Below are positions 41,701-47,361 of a stretch of 64,000 nucleotides of DNA, in pieces. Made by a program: the position numbers and the translations under genes. The first letter of the stretch is position 1; each line of letters opens with the position of its first letter. The notes beneath the pieces were generated by a model. It saw only the letters and a program-made list of their open reading frames with translations, ran no database searches and had not been told where the DNA came from. The DNA is from Microbulbifer celer. GTDB taxonomy: Bacteria; Pseudomonadota; Gammaproteobacteria; Pseudomonadales; Cellvibrionaceae. The DNA is taken from the NCBI RefSeq assembly GCF_020991125.1, contig NZ_CP087715.1:3134501-3198500 (forward strand), in the 5' to 3' direction.

Positions 41701-42103
41701 GGTATTCGGAAACGACTTGAGTATCGATACCAGCGACCGGGGCGATGGCGCAAAATCCAGCCCGCTGGAAATGGATGACGACACCGGGCGCTACCGCGCC
41801 AACTCCCTGTTTGGCGAGTTTGAGCGCCCGGCGGCCAGCCCGGAACTACCGGCCGGGGCACCCGGATTCGCACCGGGCGTAGAGCCTCTTCCAGCGCCAT
41901 TCCAGTCCACACCCAGTGGTAATGAGCCCCTGAACCTGGAAGTGGAACGCAGCCAGCTGCAACTGCAGCTGGATGACATCACCCGGGAATTGCATGAATC
42001 CCGGGTATCTCCTCTGCTATTGGCCCTGGCGGAACTCAGCCAGAAAGAAGTGGAAGGTCAGGAAGAGGTCCATGACCAGAAGGTAGCGTCAAACGCAAAA
42101 TGA
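32714..42103 (+). CDS. Giant surface protein: LEPR-XLL-like N-terminus, DUF4347 domain, DUF11 repeats
   Basis: A 3129-residue acidic protein. There is no hydrophobic signal peptide; instead the N-terminus has a basic segment and the motif LEKRVLLDA (residues 29-37), matching the LEPR-XLL family of large exported proteins. DUF4347 follows (about 97-290) with His175 in HIISHGG and Cys223 in LLYGCSTG, a spacing and context like clan CD cysteine peptidases. From about 460 to 2925 there are many DUF11-type beta-sandwich repeats, rich in Asp, Thr and Gly, ending in pairs of near-identical units. The last 200 residues are unrelated and lack RTX or PEP-CTERM signals. It is probably an adhesin or matrix protein exported by the four genes before it. 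ATG 32714 has GAGG seven bases upstream; the 12 extra upstream codons are not needed. Confidence 0.85.
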   Translation: MELNEFSRSSLAQAINLHGRQLTSLRRSLEKRVLLDASVAADVSQHNGDSGPGSAGFNTDDGDTAVTIETADKKKQNENSEPSAINSDQDSDPPRQELVVIDLQLDDAQSLVDDLLQQADSVTHHEDSTQITIGERSITLLTLDGDDSLQTVTSLLQKISTASGTAFDAVHIISHGGAGGIDVGGEELSLTSLTASDADSHRAQLQSWSAGLSENADILLYGCSTGYSQTGENFIDQLAQLTNADVAASDDATGSALRGGDWELEQQKGEVETDIVFSKLLQGSWEALMVANPTATVDAPSEDFINETTEVNFVFENNSSDTGYGPFMDVVVGPGIEVQSVDGLLGASFETYTVENGQWVDSNGNPLEYHPYDLNQTGAIPLPPVGPEGSTWYAVELPFGSFTEDQPAYEFTVSILLDEAAGAEVGVPIPVYARPGFMYGNDPLNNPDIDPPITGSEIETSITPTVMKVDKEARDGDGDNDSIGDDGETVTGPSEPVTWAVTVDIANMSTIENLVVTEQVPNNFYYMPGTVVVSDSAGNVLQEGVDYTVTEPPEGANNDAELVVEFLNPVEGTLADNDIVITYTGYVPDVDANGDPIVINDGANDAVTNTASITGTYQEQEISDDDTDTITATATAVQKDVVLVNDTGAEGFTPGDGLEYTLTVEVSDYMQLEDLVLSDILGDGLQIDEGSITIELFYNGTTYGPSSTDNATVSEDGGSGETTINIDISQELIDLGISDGSLNGDLFADSIVDGTTTIVVTYEATIREQYLATGQAVNSLDVIGNQATIDANAASANGEAVDNSSSEQITIEGADSDKSVYAVNGSTDPNDLDEIRVGDAVTFALTLELATLDTLGMSITDYLPQPVFEAIAPIFVDTGNGATTPGVNQWGFGPGTDFGNWPDGYLDGDNVTTSADTANNAITWTFDPVEQLNSAGGTVQLLFTVEVQDVPFTDGLFLTNMASVSIDSTNSTTVLDPDGTLVQVLSPSIDVTKGVISTDDPNGQLDPTPPGPVAFDPAGSPDNGSAPWSGDITSQNLDTTPIDSDLSNVDAGDTVRFAIVVENSGSSDAFNIAISDTLPDGFEIPSGGLNLQVFTGNGTPVSYSGDLFSGGITLDDPSADEGALNEGRDPDTGPTTDGSNVIVITYDLVATDDVQPNQQIENTAQLEAYGALDGGNDYTEGNSNINWQDDALVSIRENTVEKTLVGTSINSDTNANNEAVIGEVITYSVTLTIAEGETPSASLVDTLDTGLQFIGVTSVDFSGDIDSTVDLNTLDGTVSGQKVTFDLGDLTNSNRDNTTDETITITYQVLVQNVADNQSGDKLNNRAQFFWDDTADGVDNPTGHGKASASHVTVIEPDLQVQKSLTESLGRIDANDLVEYTIVVSHTGFSDTDAFDATFSDTLPPELTNVALESAILTVDGMDTDLTGIFQVTGNTVETIPGATFDLPQGATLTIVVDAQVISTVVAGTEVSNTATVDWQSIDGDDPNERTGADGPGGLNDYETSGTTNFTVDPVEAGKVVVSSSIDDDYNGNEEAVIGELVTYFASFLVPEGSAPMAEILDTLPEGVEFVSLDEIYIGEDIDPSSVVFTPPAAGATGEISFGTADLINIGGNNGLNEADLVGLVYTVRVLNVDSNQSGVELTNEAEFRWDLNGNGTNTDPDDGQVTESTTITVIEPQLQIDKSVNVTEADNGDPVEYTITVTNPDDGSSTTAYDISFNDPLPDGLVNATFIAILQTDAETTDISGYFEIVGNELVLNPQAELDLVPGSTVTITVSGSLTNALAGSTVDNTASVDWTSLDGEDDNERTGADGEGGALNDYANSDNALLSVPDPLIEKNLVSTSQNDSLNDDTEATIGEIVTFETVLTLPEATLIGEILDNYGPGFEFVDLVSVTANNPDAINIDFDQITVINDPGSNTVAFDFGTLVNTDTDNSTTETVTFTYRLRVTNVVDNQQGTTLTNEATLNYDTDADTPGFEGQISDDATVDLVEPEVVVDKELLSPTPLTLGGTAQYQITVQLDPSSGADAYNVHIADALPPYLSGVNDVQIDVTGGSPEVIDSSTDNLLLLDISVIDSTTVITITIDAQVTSDPAAVGQSTTNNTTVDWTSIDGDDPAERTGADGEGGDLDDYETSDEVTAEIEAFDLFINKDDGGIDEANPAVPGQEVTYTFDYGNTGTVDATNVVITETLPDFVTFDPADNPGWTLNGDTLTFDVGTVAAGATGSTTLVVTIVDPVPAGVEQTTNTVSIDTDDGADPTPENNTDTDVTPIIATPDYVIDKIEEFNDPANPGDTISWTIEVSNEGNQDGTGVVVTDTLPDTSLLHDFVASDGGVIDLAAGTVTWEIGDLAAGDSITLTLSAVVNESVPETIPTQTNSVTVEDDGENGEDPTPENNTDEEDFDIEYIDLAIVKDDGGITAEPGDAVVYTLNYANNGTADATGVVITETLPEYASFDAAASTAGWVDNGDGTFSFDVGDLAAGETGTVEFAVTIVDPLPAGVEETNNFTSIEDDGEHGPEQDPDDNDNDDNTPIDGRPDYVITKEENFDDPAHPGDPIEWTITVSNEGNQDGTGVVVTDTLPDTSLFHDFVASDGGVIDLEAGTVTWEIGDMAVGDSFTFTISAVINDSVPETIPTQTNSVTVDDDGNNGEDPTPDNNSDGKDFDITYVDYVVDKIENFDDPTHPGDPISWTIEVSNEGTQDGTGVVVTDTLPDTALFTDFTASNGGVIDLEAGTVTWNIGDLAAGESASLTLSAVVAESVPADIAPQINTVVVDDDGENGKDRVPENNQDSEEFFVEFVDLYIDKDDKGVEPRPTESVVYTLEYGNRGNATSTGVVITETLPPNTSFDAANSTPGWVQNGDTFTFDVGSLAPGEQGSITFAVIVDYPLDVEIQQTSNTATITDDDNNGPDQNPEDNIDTDETKINNDVLVDNITLSQLHQDYIYPPREWERQAPELHGRLISKETEDIAANLQGGRNGGNYDPAFGPVDGAYYPNDWSRVFGNDLSIDTSDRGDGAKSSPLEMDDDTGRYRANSLFGEFERPAASPELPAGAPGFAPGVEPLPAPFQSTPSGNEPLNLEVERSQLQLQLDDITRELHESRVSPLLLALAELSQKEVEGQEEVHDQKVASNAK
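39152..41450 (+). repeat. Alternating DUF11 repeat units in the giant protein gene
   Basis: Six units of about 125-132 codons occur in two types. Type A begins with patterns such as FDLFINKDDGG, IDLAIVKDDGG and VDLYIDKDDKG; type B begins PDYVIDKIEEF, PDYVITKEENF and VDYVVDKIENF and contains NEGNQDGTGVVVTDTLPDT or close variants. Order is A, B, A, B, B, A. Type B units are nearly identical in DNA as well, so they arose by recent duplication and may vary in number between strains. Confidence 0.75.
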
Positions 42104-42255
42104 ACTGAAGCAGGCTCTCCTGCACAAAAGGTCAACACCTTGAAACCATCGGTCAACAAATACGGCTGAAATTGCATTATGCTGCCGTGTCTGTTGACCG
42201 TTTTTTTATTTACGCCTTTATCCATGCCTCTGAATTGAAACCAAGGTAATCCCTG

Positions 42256-43743
42256 ATGAGCACCGGAACAATAAATGATAAAGATCAAACCGTGACGCAG
42301 GAAGTGACCATCCAGTCCGAACAACCCGGCGATCAGATAGCACTTTCCTCCCTGCTGGCGCAACAGCGCAAGGCATACCTGGCCGCTCCAAACCCGACCT
42401 ATGACGAACGGGTCAAAGATCTCAAGTCCCTCGCGCAAATGATCCGCGACCATCAAGACGAGATCGTGCGCGCCGTCAGCGCCGACTACGGCAACCGCTC
42501 TCACCACGAGACCCTGTTTGCAGAAATCTTCCCCGCGCTGGACGGTATCAAAGACACCATCAAGCGCCTTAAAAAATGGATGAAGCCACAGCGTCGCCAT
42601 ACCGATTTCACCGCATTCCCTACCTCGTCCAGCAGGGTGATTCCACAACCCTTAGGGGTGATCGGCGTGATCGTCCCATGGAACTTTCCGGTCAATCTAT
42701 CCTTTGGCCCCCTGATCAATATCTTTGCCGCCGGTAATCGGGCGATGGTGAAAATGTCGGAAAACTCCCGCAACCTCACCGCATTACTGCAACGCATCAG
42801 TGGGGACTACTTCCCGCAAGACAAACTGGTATTTATCGAAGAAACCGGCGGTGTGGGGATCGAATTTTCCAAACTGAAATTCGACCATCTGATCTTCACC
42901 GGCTCGGGTAACACCGGGCGCAAAGTCATGGCTTCTGCCGCCGCCAATTTGACACCGGTCACACTGGAACTGGGAGGCAAGTCTCCTGCGATTATCGGCC
43001 CCGACTTTGATATTGATACCGCCTGCGAGCGTGTACTGTTCTGGAAACTGTTCAATGCCGGACAGATCTGTACCACGGTGGACTACCTGCTGCTGCCAGA
43101 AAACAAGGTGGATGCCTTCGTGGAAAAGGCCAGGAAAGTGTTCAAGAAACGCTACCCGGATATCCAGAGCCCGGACTATACGGCAGTGATCGATGAAACT
43201 TCCTTTCACCGCTTGTGGAAAACCCTCGATGACGCAATCGCGAAAGGTGCCAATGCCATCGATCTCACCGATGGCCAGGGCAGCCGCGACGACAGCATCC
43301 AGAAATTCCCCGCCCACCTGTTGATCAATGTCAGCGAAGAGATGGAAGTCATGCAGCGGGAAGTTTTCGGTCCGTTACTGCCGATCAAGACCTACAAAAA
43401 CCGTGAAGAAGTGGCCGAGTACATCAACCGCGGCGACCGCCCGCTGGCGATTTATCCGTTTACCAACGATAAAGCGTTGCGCGATTACTATATTGACCAT
43501 GTGATGTCAGGTGGCGTCAGTGTCAACAATGCCGTGCTGCACGTCGGCCAACACGATATCCCGTTTGGTGGTGTGGGAGAGAGTGGCATGGGCCATTATC
43601 ACGGTTACGAGGGGTTTATCACTTTTTCCAAGCTGCGCCCGGTGTTCTATCAGGGCCCGCTGGATCCCTTGAAACTGTTGATGCCGCCCTATGGAAAGGT
43701 CGCAGACAAAATGATGAAGCTGATGTTGCGTTTGACCAAGTAA
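42256..43743 (+). CDS. Coniferyl-aldehyde-dehydrogenase-type ALDH
   Basis: A 495-residue NAD(P)-dependent aldehyde dehydrogenase of the class 3/coniferyl aldehyde dehydrogenase group, oxidising an aromatic or fatty aldehyde to the acid. Visible marks are the cofactor-site VPWNFPVNL, the FTGSGNTGRKVM loop, the general-base glutamate in TLELGGKSP, the nucleophilic cysteine in NAGQICTT, and the C-terminal PFGGVGESGMGHYHG. It is a single gene with a weak AAGGT ribosome site before ATG 42256. No lignin or aromatic pathway genes are nearby, so the natural aldehyde is not known; long-chain aldehydes are an alternative substrate class for the family. Confidence 0.88.
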   Translation: MSTGTINDKDQTVTQEVTIQSEQPGDQIALSSLLAQQRKAYLAAPNPTYDERVKDLKSLAQMIRDHQDEIVRAVSADYGNRSHHETLFAEIFPALDGIKDTIKRLKKWMKPQRRHTDFTAFPTSSSRVIPQPLGVIGVIVPWNFPVNLSFGPLINIFAAGNRAMVKMSENSRNLTALLQRISGDYFPQDKLVFIEETGGVGIEFSKLKFDHLIFTGSGNTGRKVMASAAANLTPVTLELGGKSPAIIGPDFDIDTACERVLFWKLFNAGQICTTVDYLLLPENKVDAFVEKARKVFKKRYPDIQSPDYTAVIDETSFHRLWKTLDDAIAKGANAIDLTDGQGSRDDSIQKFPAHLLINVSEEMEVMQREVFGPLLPIKTYKNREEVAEYINRGDRPLAIYPFTNDKALRDYYIDHVMSGGVSVNNAVLHVGQHDIPFGGVGESGMGHYHGYEGFITFSKLRPVFYQGPLDPLKLLMPPYGKVADKMMKLMLRLTK

Positions 43744-44157
43744 TTCACTTTTTAACAGAGTCAAATACCCTGATGTTAAGGGCAAGTACTGGGTATGAGT
43801 TTTCAGAAGCGTCGGCGACAGGGACGTCGCCGCCGCAGCGTACAGGGATGTATCAACAGCGGTTCTGAAAACTCATACCCAGTACTTGCCCGCCCAGAAG
43901 GGTGAAAGAATCGATACCACCGCCCCTCCTCTTCCCTCCCATTAGAAACAAAATTGCGATCAAGCCGTAATATTTGATAGGGTTTTCCCAGAGCCCTGTC
44001 ATTCTGGCGCTCTTTTTTCTGGACGCCTTACTAAACGCATCCAGTCAAATCGCGGCAATGCAACATTGTCGTGCATCCCGGGCAAAGACGCCCGCTTTCA
44101 TATCGTGCAATCCAGCTCGGATATATACGGAACACGCGCGATCACAAGGAGAAAAAA
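43744..44157. other. 414-bp intergenic region with palindromic element and receptor promoter
   Basis: The first third contains the 112-base palindrome listed separately. The rest has no coding signal and should carry the promoter of the TonB receptor; an AT-rich part around 43945-43985 is the likeliest place. No riboswitch was recognised. Confidence 0.5.
43780..43891. repeat. 112-bp palindromic element, copy 2
   Basis: Perfect 29-base inverted arms (43780-43808 and 43863-43891) enclose a core containing GGCGACAGGGACGTCGCC, which itself folds, and TACAGGGATGTATCAACAGC. Core motifs of this kind are dispersed intergenic repeats in related marine gammaproteobacteria as far as I recall. It follows the aldehyde dehydrogenase gene by about 37 bases and may act as its terminator. 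Confidence 0.75.
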
Positions 44158-46440
44158 ATGACTGCACCAAATCGCAGCAGCCTTCACCATTCTGACGCAG
44201 AGCAAAAAACAACATACCCGTCGGGCCGCAAACTGTTGGCCAGCGCCATCGCACTGACCGCTACACTCGGTACCGTACCCGCCCTCTCCCAACAATCCGT
44301 TCTCGAAGAAGTCACCGTCACCGCACAGAAACGCGAACAGTCCATGCAGGATGTGTCCGTTGCCGTGAGCGCTTTTTCCGGCGACGCCATCGATAAAATG
44401 GGATTTGAAGAAGGGCTGGATATCACCCAGCAAGTACCGAATATGAACTTCTTCGCCATCTTCGGCGAAGCCTCCAGCCCCTCCGTCAGCCTGCGCGGCA
44501 TCAGCCTGGTGAATTTCTCCGACTCCTGGGAATCGCCGGTCTCCATCTATGTAGACGACGTCTACCGCGGCAACCCCGCAGGTTCCGCAATCCAGCTGTT
44601 CGACCTGGAGCGGGTGGAAGTCCTGCGCGGCCCACAGGGCACGCTCTACGGCCGCAACACCACCGGTGGCCTGGTGCACTACGTATCCCGCAAACCCACC
44701 GATGATTTTGAAGCTTCCGCCAGCGCCAGTTACGGCAGTTATTCCGAGCGGATTATCGAAGGCACCGTCAGTGGCCCGGTGAGCGACGGTATCCGTGGTC
44801 GGGTAGCAGTCAAGAGTACCCATAACGATGGCTGGCAAACCAACACCGTTACCGGCGAAAAGCTCAACGATACCGACAGCTTTGGTTACCGCACCCAGCT
44901 CGAGTTTGATCTCGCCGACAGCGGCAGCCTGTTGTTGAATGTACACGGTGCCTCTGCCGATCAGAGCTCGGTCGGTTTTGCGCATATGGGTTACCTGGAA
45001 TACGCCGACCCGGACCCGAATGTCGACGCCGGCGCTCCGACCTGCGGCATTGGCGCGATTCAGTCCGGTCAATGTACCAGTGAAACTTTTAACATGACCG
45101 GTGCCGAAGCGGTAAACGGGAAATTCGATCCCGAGCATGTCGCCACCGGTGCCGCCAACGGACTCGGCACCGAAATCGATACCTTCGGCACATCGGCCAC
45201 TCTGAACTGGGATTTCGACAACTTCAGCCTGACCTCGATCACCGCCTACGAAGAGCTGGACAAGTTCCTGCAGGATGACGGTGATGGCACGGCGGTAATA
45301 TTTTTTGACGAGCAGTACGGTGTAGATGCCGAGCAATATACGCAGGAGATTCGACTTAACGGTAACACCGAGAAGTCCAACTGGGTAACGGGTTTCTACT
45401 ACTATAAGGATGACCGCGGACTGACTACGGAAGCACCCACCACCGCAGACTGGGCGGAACAGGGTTTGTGGCACCGGGAAATCGTCACTCTGGACAGCAC
45501 CTCCTGGGCGCTTTTCGGTCAACTGGAATACGATCTCTCGCAAACCCTCACCCTGGTCAGCGGCCTGCGCTACACCGAGGAAGAGCGCGACTTTTCCCAG
45601 GATGCCGGCCCGAGCTTTTACGATGAGATTGACGCCACCGGCGACCTGAGCGATAGCGCTACGACCGGCCGTATCGGCCTCGACTGGCGCCCGGCCCCAG
45701 ACACCCTCGCCTACGCCAGTTACTCTACCGGCTTCAAAAGTGGCGGCTTCTCCGGTAGCTACAACTCAACGCCGGAAGCAACACTGCCAGTTGGCTCCGA
45801 GAGTATCGAAAACTTCGAACTCGGCCTGAAAACCACCCTGGCCGAGGTCTACCGCCTGAACGCCGCCGCCTTCCATTACACCGTGGAAGACTATCAGGCA
45901 CAGGTGTTCCTCACCGTGGCCGACGGCAGTGTGATCACCAACGCCGGTGACGTCACCGGTACCGGTGCCGAAGTGGAACTGACCGCACCGATCACGGATA
46001 ATTTCGAAGTGATCGCCGGTGCCGGCTGGCTCGACACCAACTTTGATTCCGAGCAACTGTTCTACGTCGCCGGGGATGCCTACACCCTGAACGGTAACGA
46101 ACTACCCTCCGCGCCCGGTTTCACCTACAACCTGGTGGCCCGCTATTACCAGAGTCTGGGCGACAGCGGCGAACTGGTATTCCAGGGCGACTACGCCTGG
46201 CAGGACGATCACTACCTGCAGGTGGAAAACGATCCCTACTCCAGACAGAGCGCCTACGGCTTGGCAAATGCCAAAGTCGCCTGGCACTCGCCAACCGACA
46301 CCTACAGCGTAGAAGCCTTCGCCAGAAACCTGGCCAACGAAGAGTACTTCACATACCAGAATACCCTGGGCGCCGACTGGGGCTACGGCGTATGGGGCCA
46401 ACCCCGCACCGCCGGCCTGCGCTTCAACTACAAAATGTAA
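44158..46440 (+). CDS. TonB-dependent receptor (siderophore/small-ligand type)
   Basis: A 760-residue outer-membrane receptor with a signal peptide ending PALS, a TonB-box region LEEVTVTAQKREQSMQDV, a plug (VPNMNFFAIFGEASSPSVSLRGI, VEVLRGPQGTLYGRNTTGG) and a barrel ending in aromatic-rich strands. The type resembles receptors of the iron-siderophore or B12/unknown small-ligand class widespread in Sphingomonas and marine gammas. AAGGAG lies seven bases before ATG 44158; an open extension of 29 codons upstream is not used. It stands alone with a strong terminator behind it. The ligand cannot be told from the sequence. Confidence 0.9.
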   Translation: MTAPNRSSLHHSDAEQKTTYPSGRKLLASAIALTATLGTVPALSQQSVLEEVTVTAQKREQSMQDVSVAVSAFSGDAIDKMGFEEGLDITQQVPNMNFFAIFGEASSPSVSLRGISLVNFSDSWESPVSIYVDDVYRGNPAGSAIQLFDLERVEVLRGPQGTLYGRNTTGGLVHYVSRKPTDDFEASASASYGSYSERIIEGTVSGPVSDGIRGRVAVKSTHNDGWQTNTVTGEKLNDTDSFGYRTQLEFDLADSGSLLLNVHGASADQSSVGFAHMGYLEYADPDPNVDAGAPTCGIGAIQSGQCTSETFNMTGAEAVNGKFDPEHVATGAANGLGTEIDTFGTSATLNWDFDNFSLTSITAYEELDKFLQDDGDGTAVIFFDEQYGVDAEQYTQEIRLNGNTEKSNWVTGFYYYKDDRGLTTEAPTTADWAEQGLWHREIVTLDSTSWALFGQLEYDLSQTLTLVSGLRYTEEERDFSQDAGPSFYDEIDATGDLSDSATTGRIGLDWRPAPDTLAYASYSTGFKSGGFSGSYNSTPEATLPVGSESIENFELGLKTTLAEVYRLNAAAFHYTVEDYQAQVFLTVADGSVITNAGDVTGTGAEVELTAPITDNFEVIAGAGWLDTNFDSEQLFYVAGDAYTLNGNELPSAPGFTYNLVARYYQSLGDSGELVFQGDYAWQDDHYLQVENDPYSRQSAYGLANAKVAWHSPTDTYSVEAFARNLANEEYFTYQNTLGADWGYGVWGQPRTAGLRFNYKM

Positions 46441-46444
46441 CCCC

Positions 46445-46485
46445 GGGACCGCGGAGCTCCAGCTCCGCAATGCGGCGCCAGCCGC
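46445..46485 (+). repeat. Palindromic repeat, copy 1
   Basis: Begins GGGACCGCGGAGC and continues with CCAGCTCCGC, forming a GCGGAGC/GCTCCGC hairpin and a second GC-rich stem. A matching copy in the opposite orientation lies at 47305-47350, on the other side of cobO. It is immediately past the TonB receptor stop codon. Confidence 0.6.
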
Positions 46486-46490
46486 CCCCC

Positions 46491-46521
46491 CAAAAAAACG
46501 CCTCAACCGAGGCGTTTTTTC
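46491..46521. terminator. Bidirectional rho-independent terminator
   Basis: AACGCCTC, loop AACC, GAGGCGTT is preceded by a run of As and followed by a run of Ts, so it can end both the plus-strand TonB receptor transcript and the minus-strand cobO transcript. Confidence 0.9.
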
Positions 46522-46590
46522 TTCCCATCTCTCACCCTCATAGCTGGTACCTTGCCGCCAGTACACTTGGCTACTGGGTAATGTAAGTGG

Positions 46591-47214
46591 TCACCACTCC
46601 ACCCCCTTCCGCGCAGAAACCCCATTCTCAAACGCATGTTTGTGCGACTTCATTTCCGTCACCGTATCTGCGATATCCATCAAATACTGCTTAGCACCGC
46701 GTCCGGTAATAATCACGCTCTGCTCTGACGGGCGGTTTTCAATTGCTTGCACCACTTCCATTTTATCCAGCCATTTGTAATTGAGCGCGTAGGTCAGTTC
46801 ATCCATCACCACCAGATACACGCTCTCATCTGCCAGCGCTGCTTTCAGCTTTTCCCACAATGCTTCCGCCGCAGCCTTGTCCGCTGCAAAATCCTGAGTC
46901 TCCCAGGTGAAGTCGGTGCCCATTTCATGCCACTGCAGGGGATATTGATCAGACGGTAACTGGCCGAGCAGGTTTTTCTCCCCGCACTCCCACACACCCT
47001 TGATAAATTGGCCCACTACAACTTTGTAGCCATAGCCCAGTGCGCGGGTGACGGTGCCCACGGCGGCGGTGGTTTTCCCCTTGCCGTCACCGGTGTAGAC
47101 GATGACGATGCCGCGTTCTTCGAGGGCTTTTGCCACACCGGAGTCAACGATTTCCTTGCGGGCCTGCATGCGCTTTTTGTGGCGCTGTTGTTTGCTGTTT
47201 TCTGGATTGGTCAT
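46591..47214 (-). CDS. cobO: Cob(I)yrinic acid a,c-diamide adenosyltransferase
   Basis: A 207-residue cytoplasmic enzyme (CobO/BtuR/CobA type) that transfers the adenosyl group of ATP to cob(I)alamin or its precursors. The P-loop VYTGDGKGKTTAA lies at about residues 40-52, and LVVMDELTYALNYKW and GRGAKQYLMDIADTVTEM are characteristic. Length is normal. It lies 147 bases downstream of btuB on the same strand and presumably works on B12 imported by the Btu system. The GC-rich repeat between the two genes may separate their transcripts. ATG 47214 begins a basic N-terminal tail typical of the family. Confidence 0.95.
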   Translation of the reverse strand: MTNPENSKQQRHKKRMQARKEIVDSGVAKALEERGIVIVYTGDGKGKTTAAVGTVTRALGYGYKVVVGQFIKGVWECGEKNLLGQLPSDQYPLQWHEMGTDFTWETQDFAADKAAAEALWEKLKAALADESVYLVVMDELTYALNYKWLDKMEVVQAIENRPSEQSVIITGRGAKQYLMDIADTVTEMKSHKHAFENGVSARKGVEW

Positions 47215-47304
47215 GAGTTTTTCTGGCCAGTATCGGGTATGGATGAAATGAGGTGGAAAGGATAACAGAGGGGGTGATGGAAGTAGGAGGAGTGGCAGAA
47301 AGTG

Positions 47305-47350
47305 GGCGGGCCTTGCGGCCCGCTGTGCGGAGCTGGCGCTCCGCGGTCCC
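47305..47350 (-). repeat. Palindromic repeat, copy 2
   Basis: On the minus strand it begins GGGACCGCGGAGCGCCAGC and continues with GCTCCGC and a GCGGGCC/GGCCCGC hairpin. It shares its first part with the copy at 46445-46485 and lies about 12 bases past the btuB stop codon, where it can act as a terminator or an mRNA stabiliser. Confidence 0.6.
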
Positions 47351-47361
47351 AGGGACGGGAA

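Noticed and set aside
32714-42103. Classical RTX type I secretion substrate
   Set aside because: There are no GGxGxDxUx nonapeptides near the C-terminus and no HlyB-type ABC exporter in the locus.
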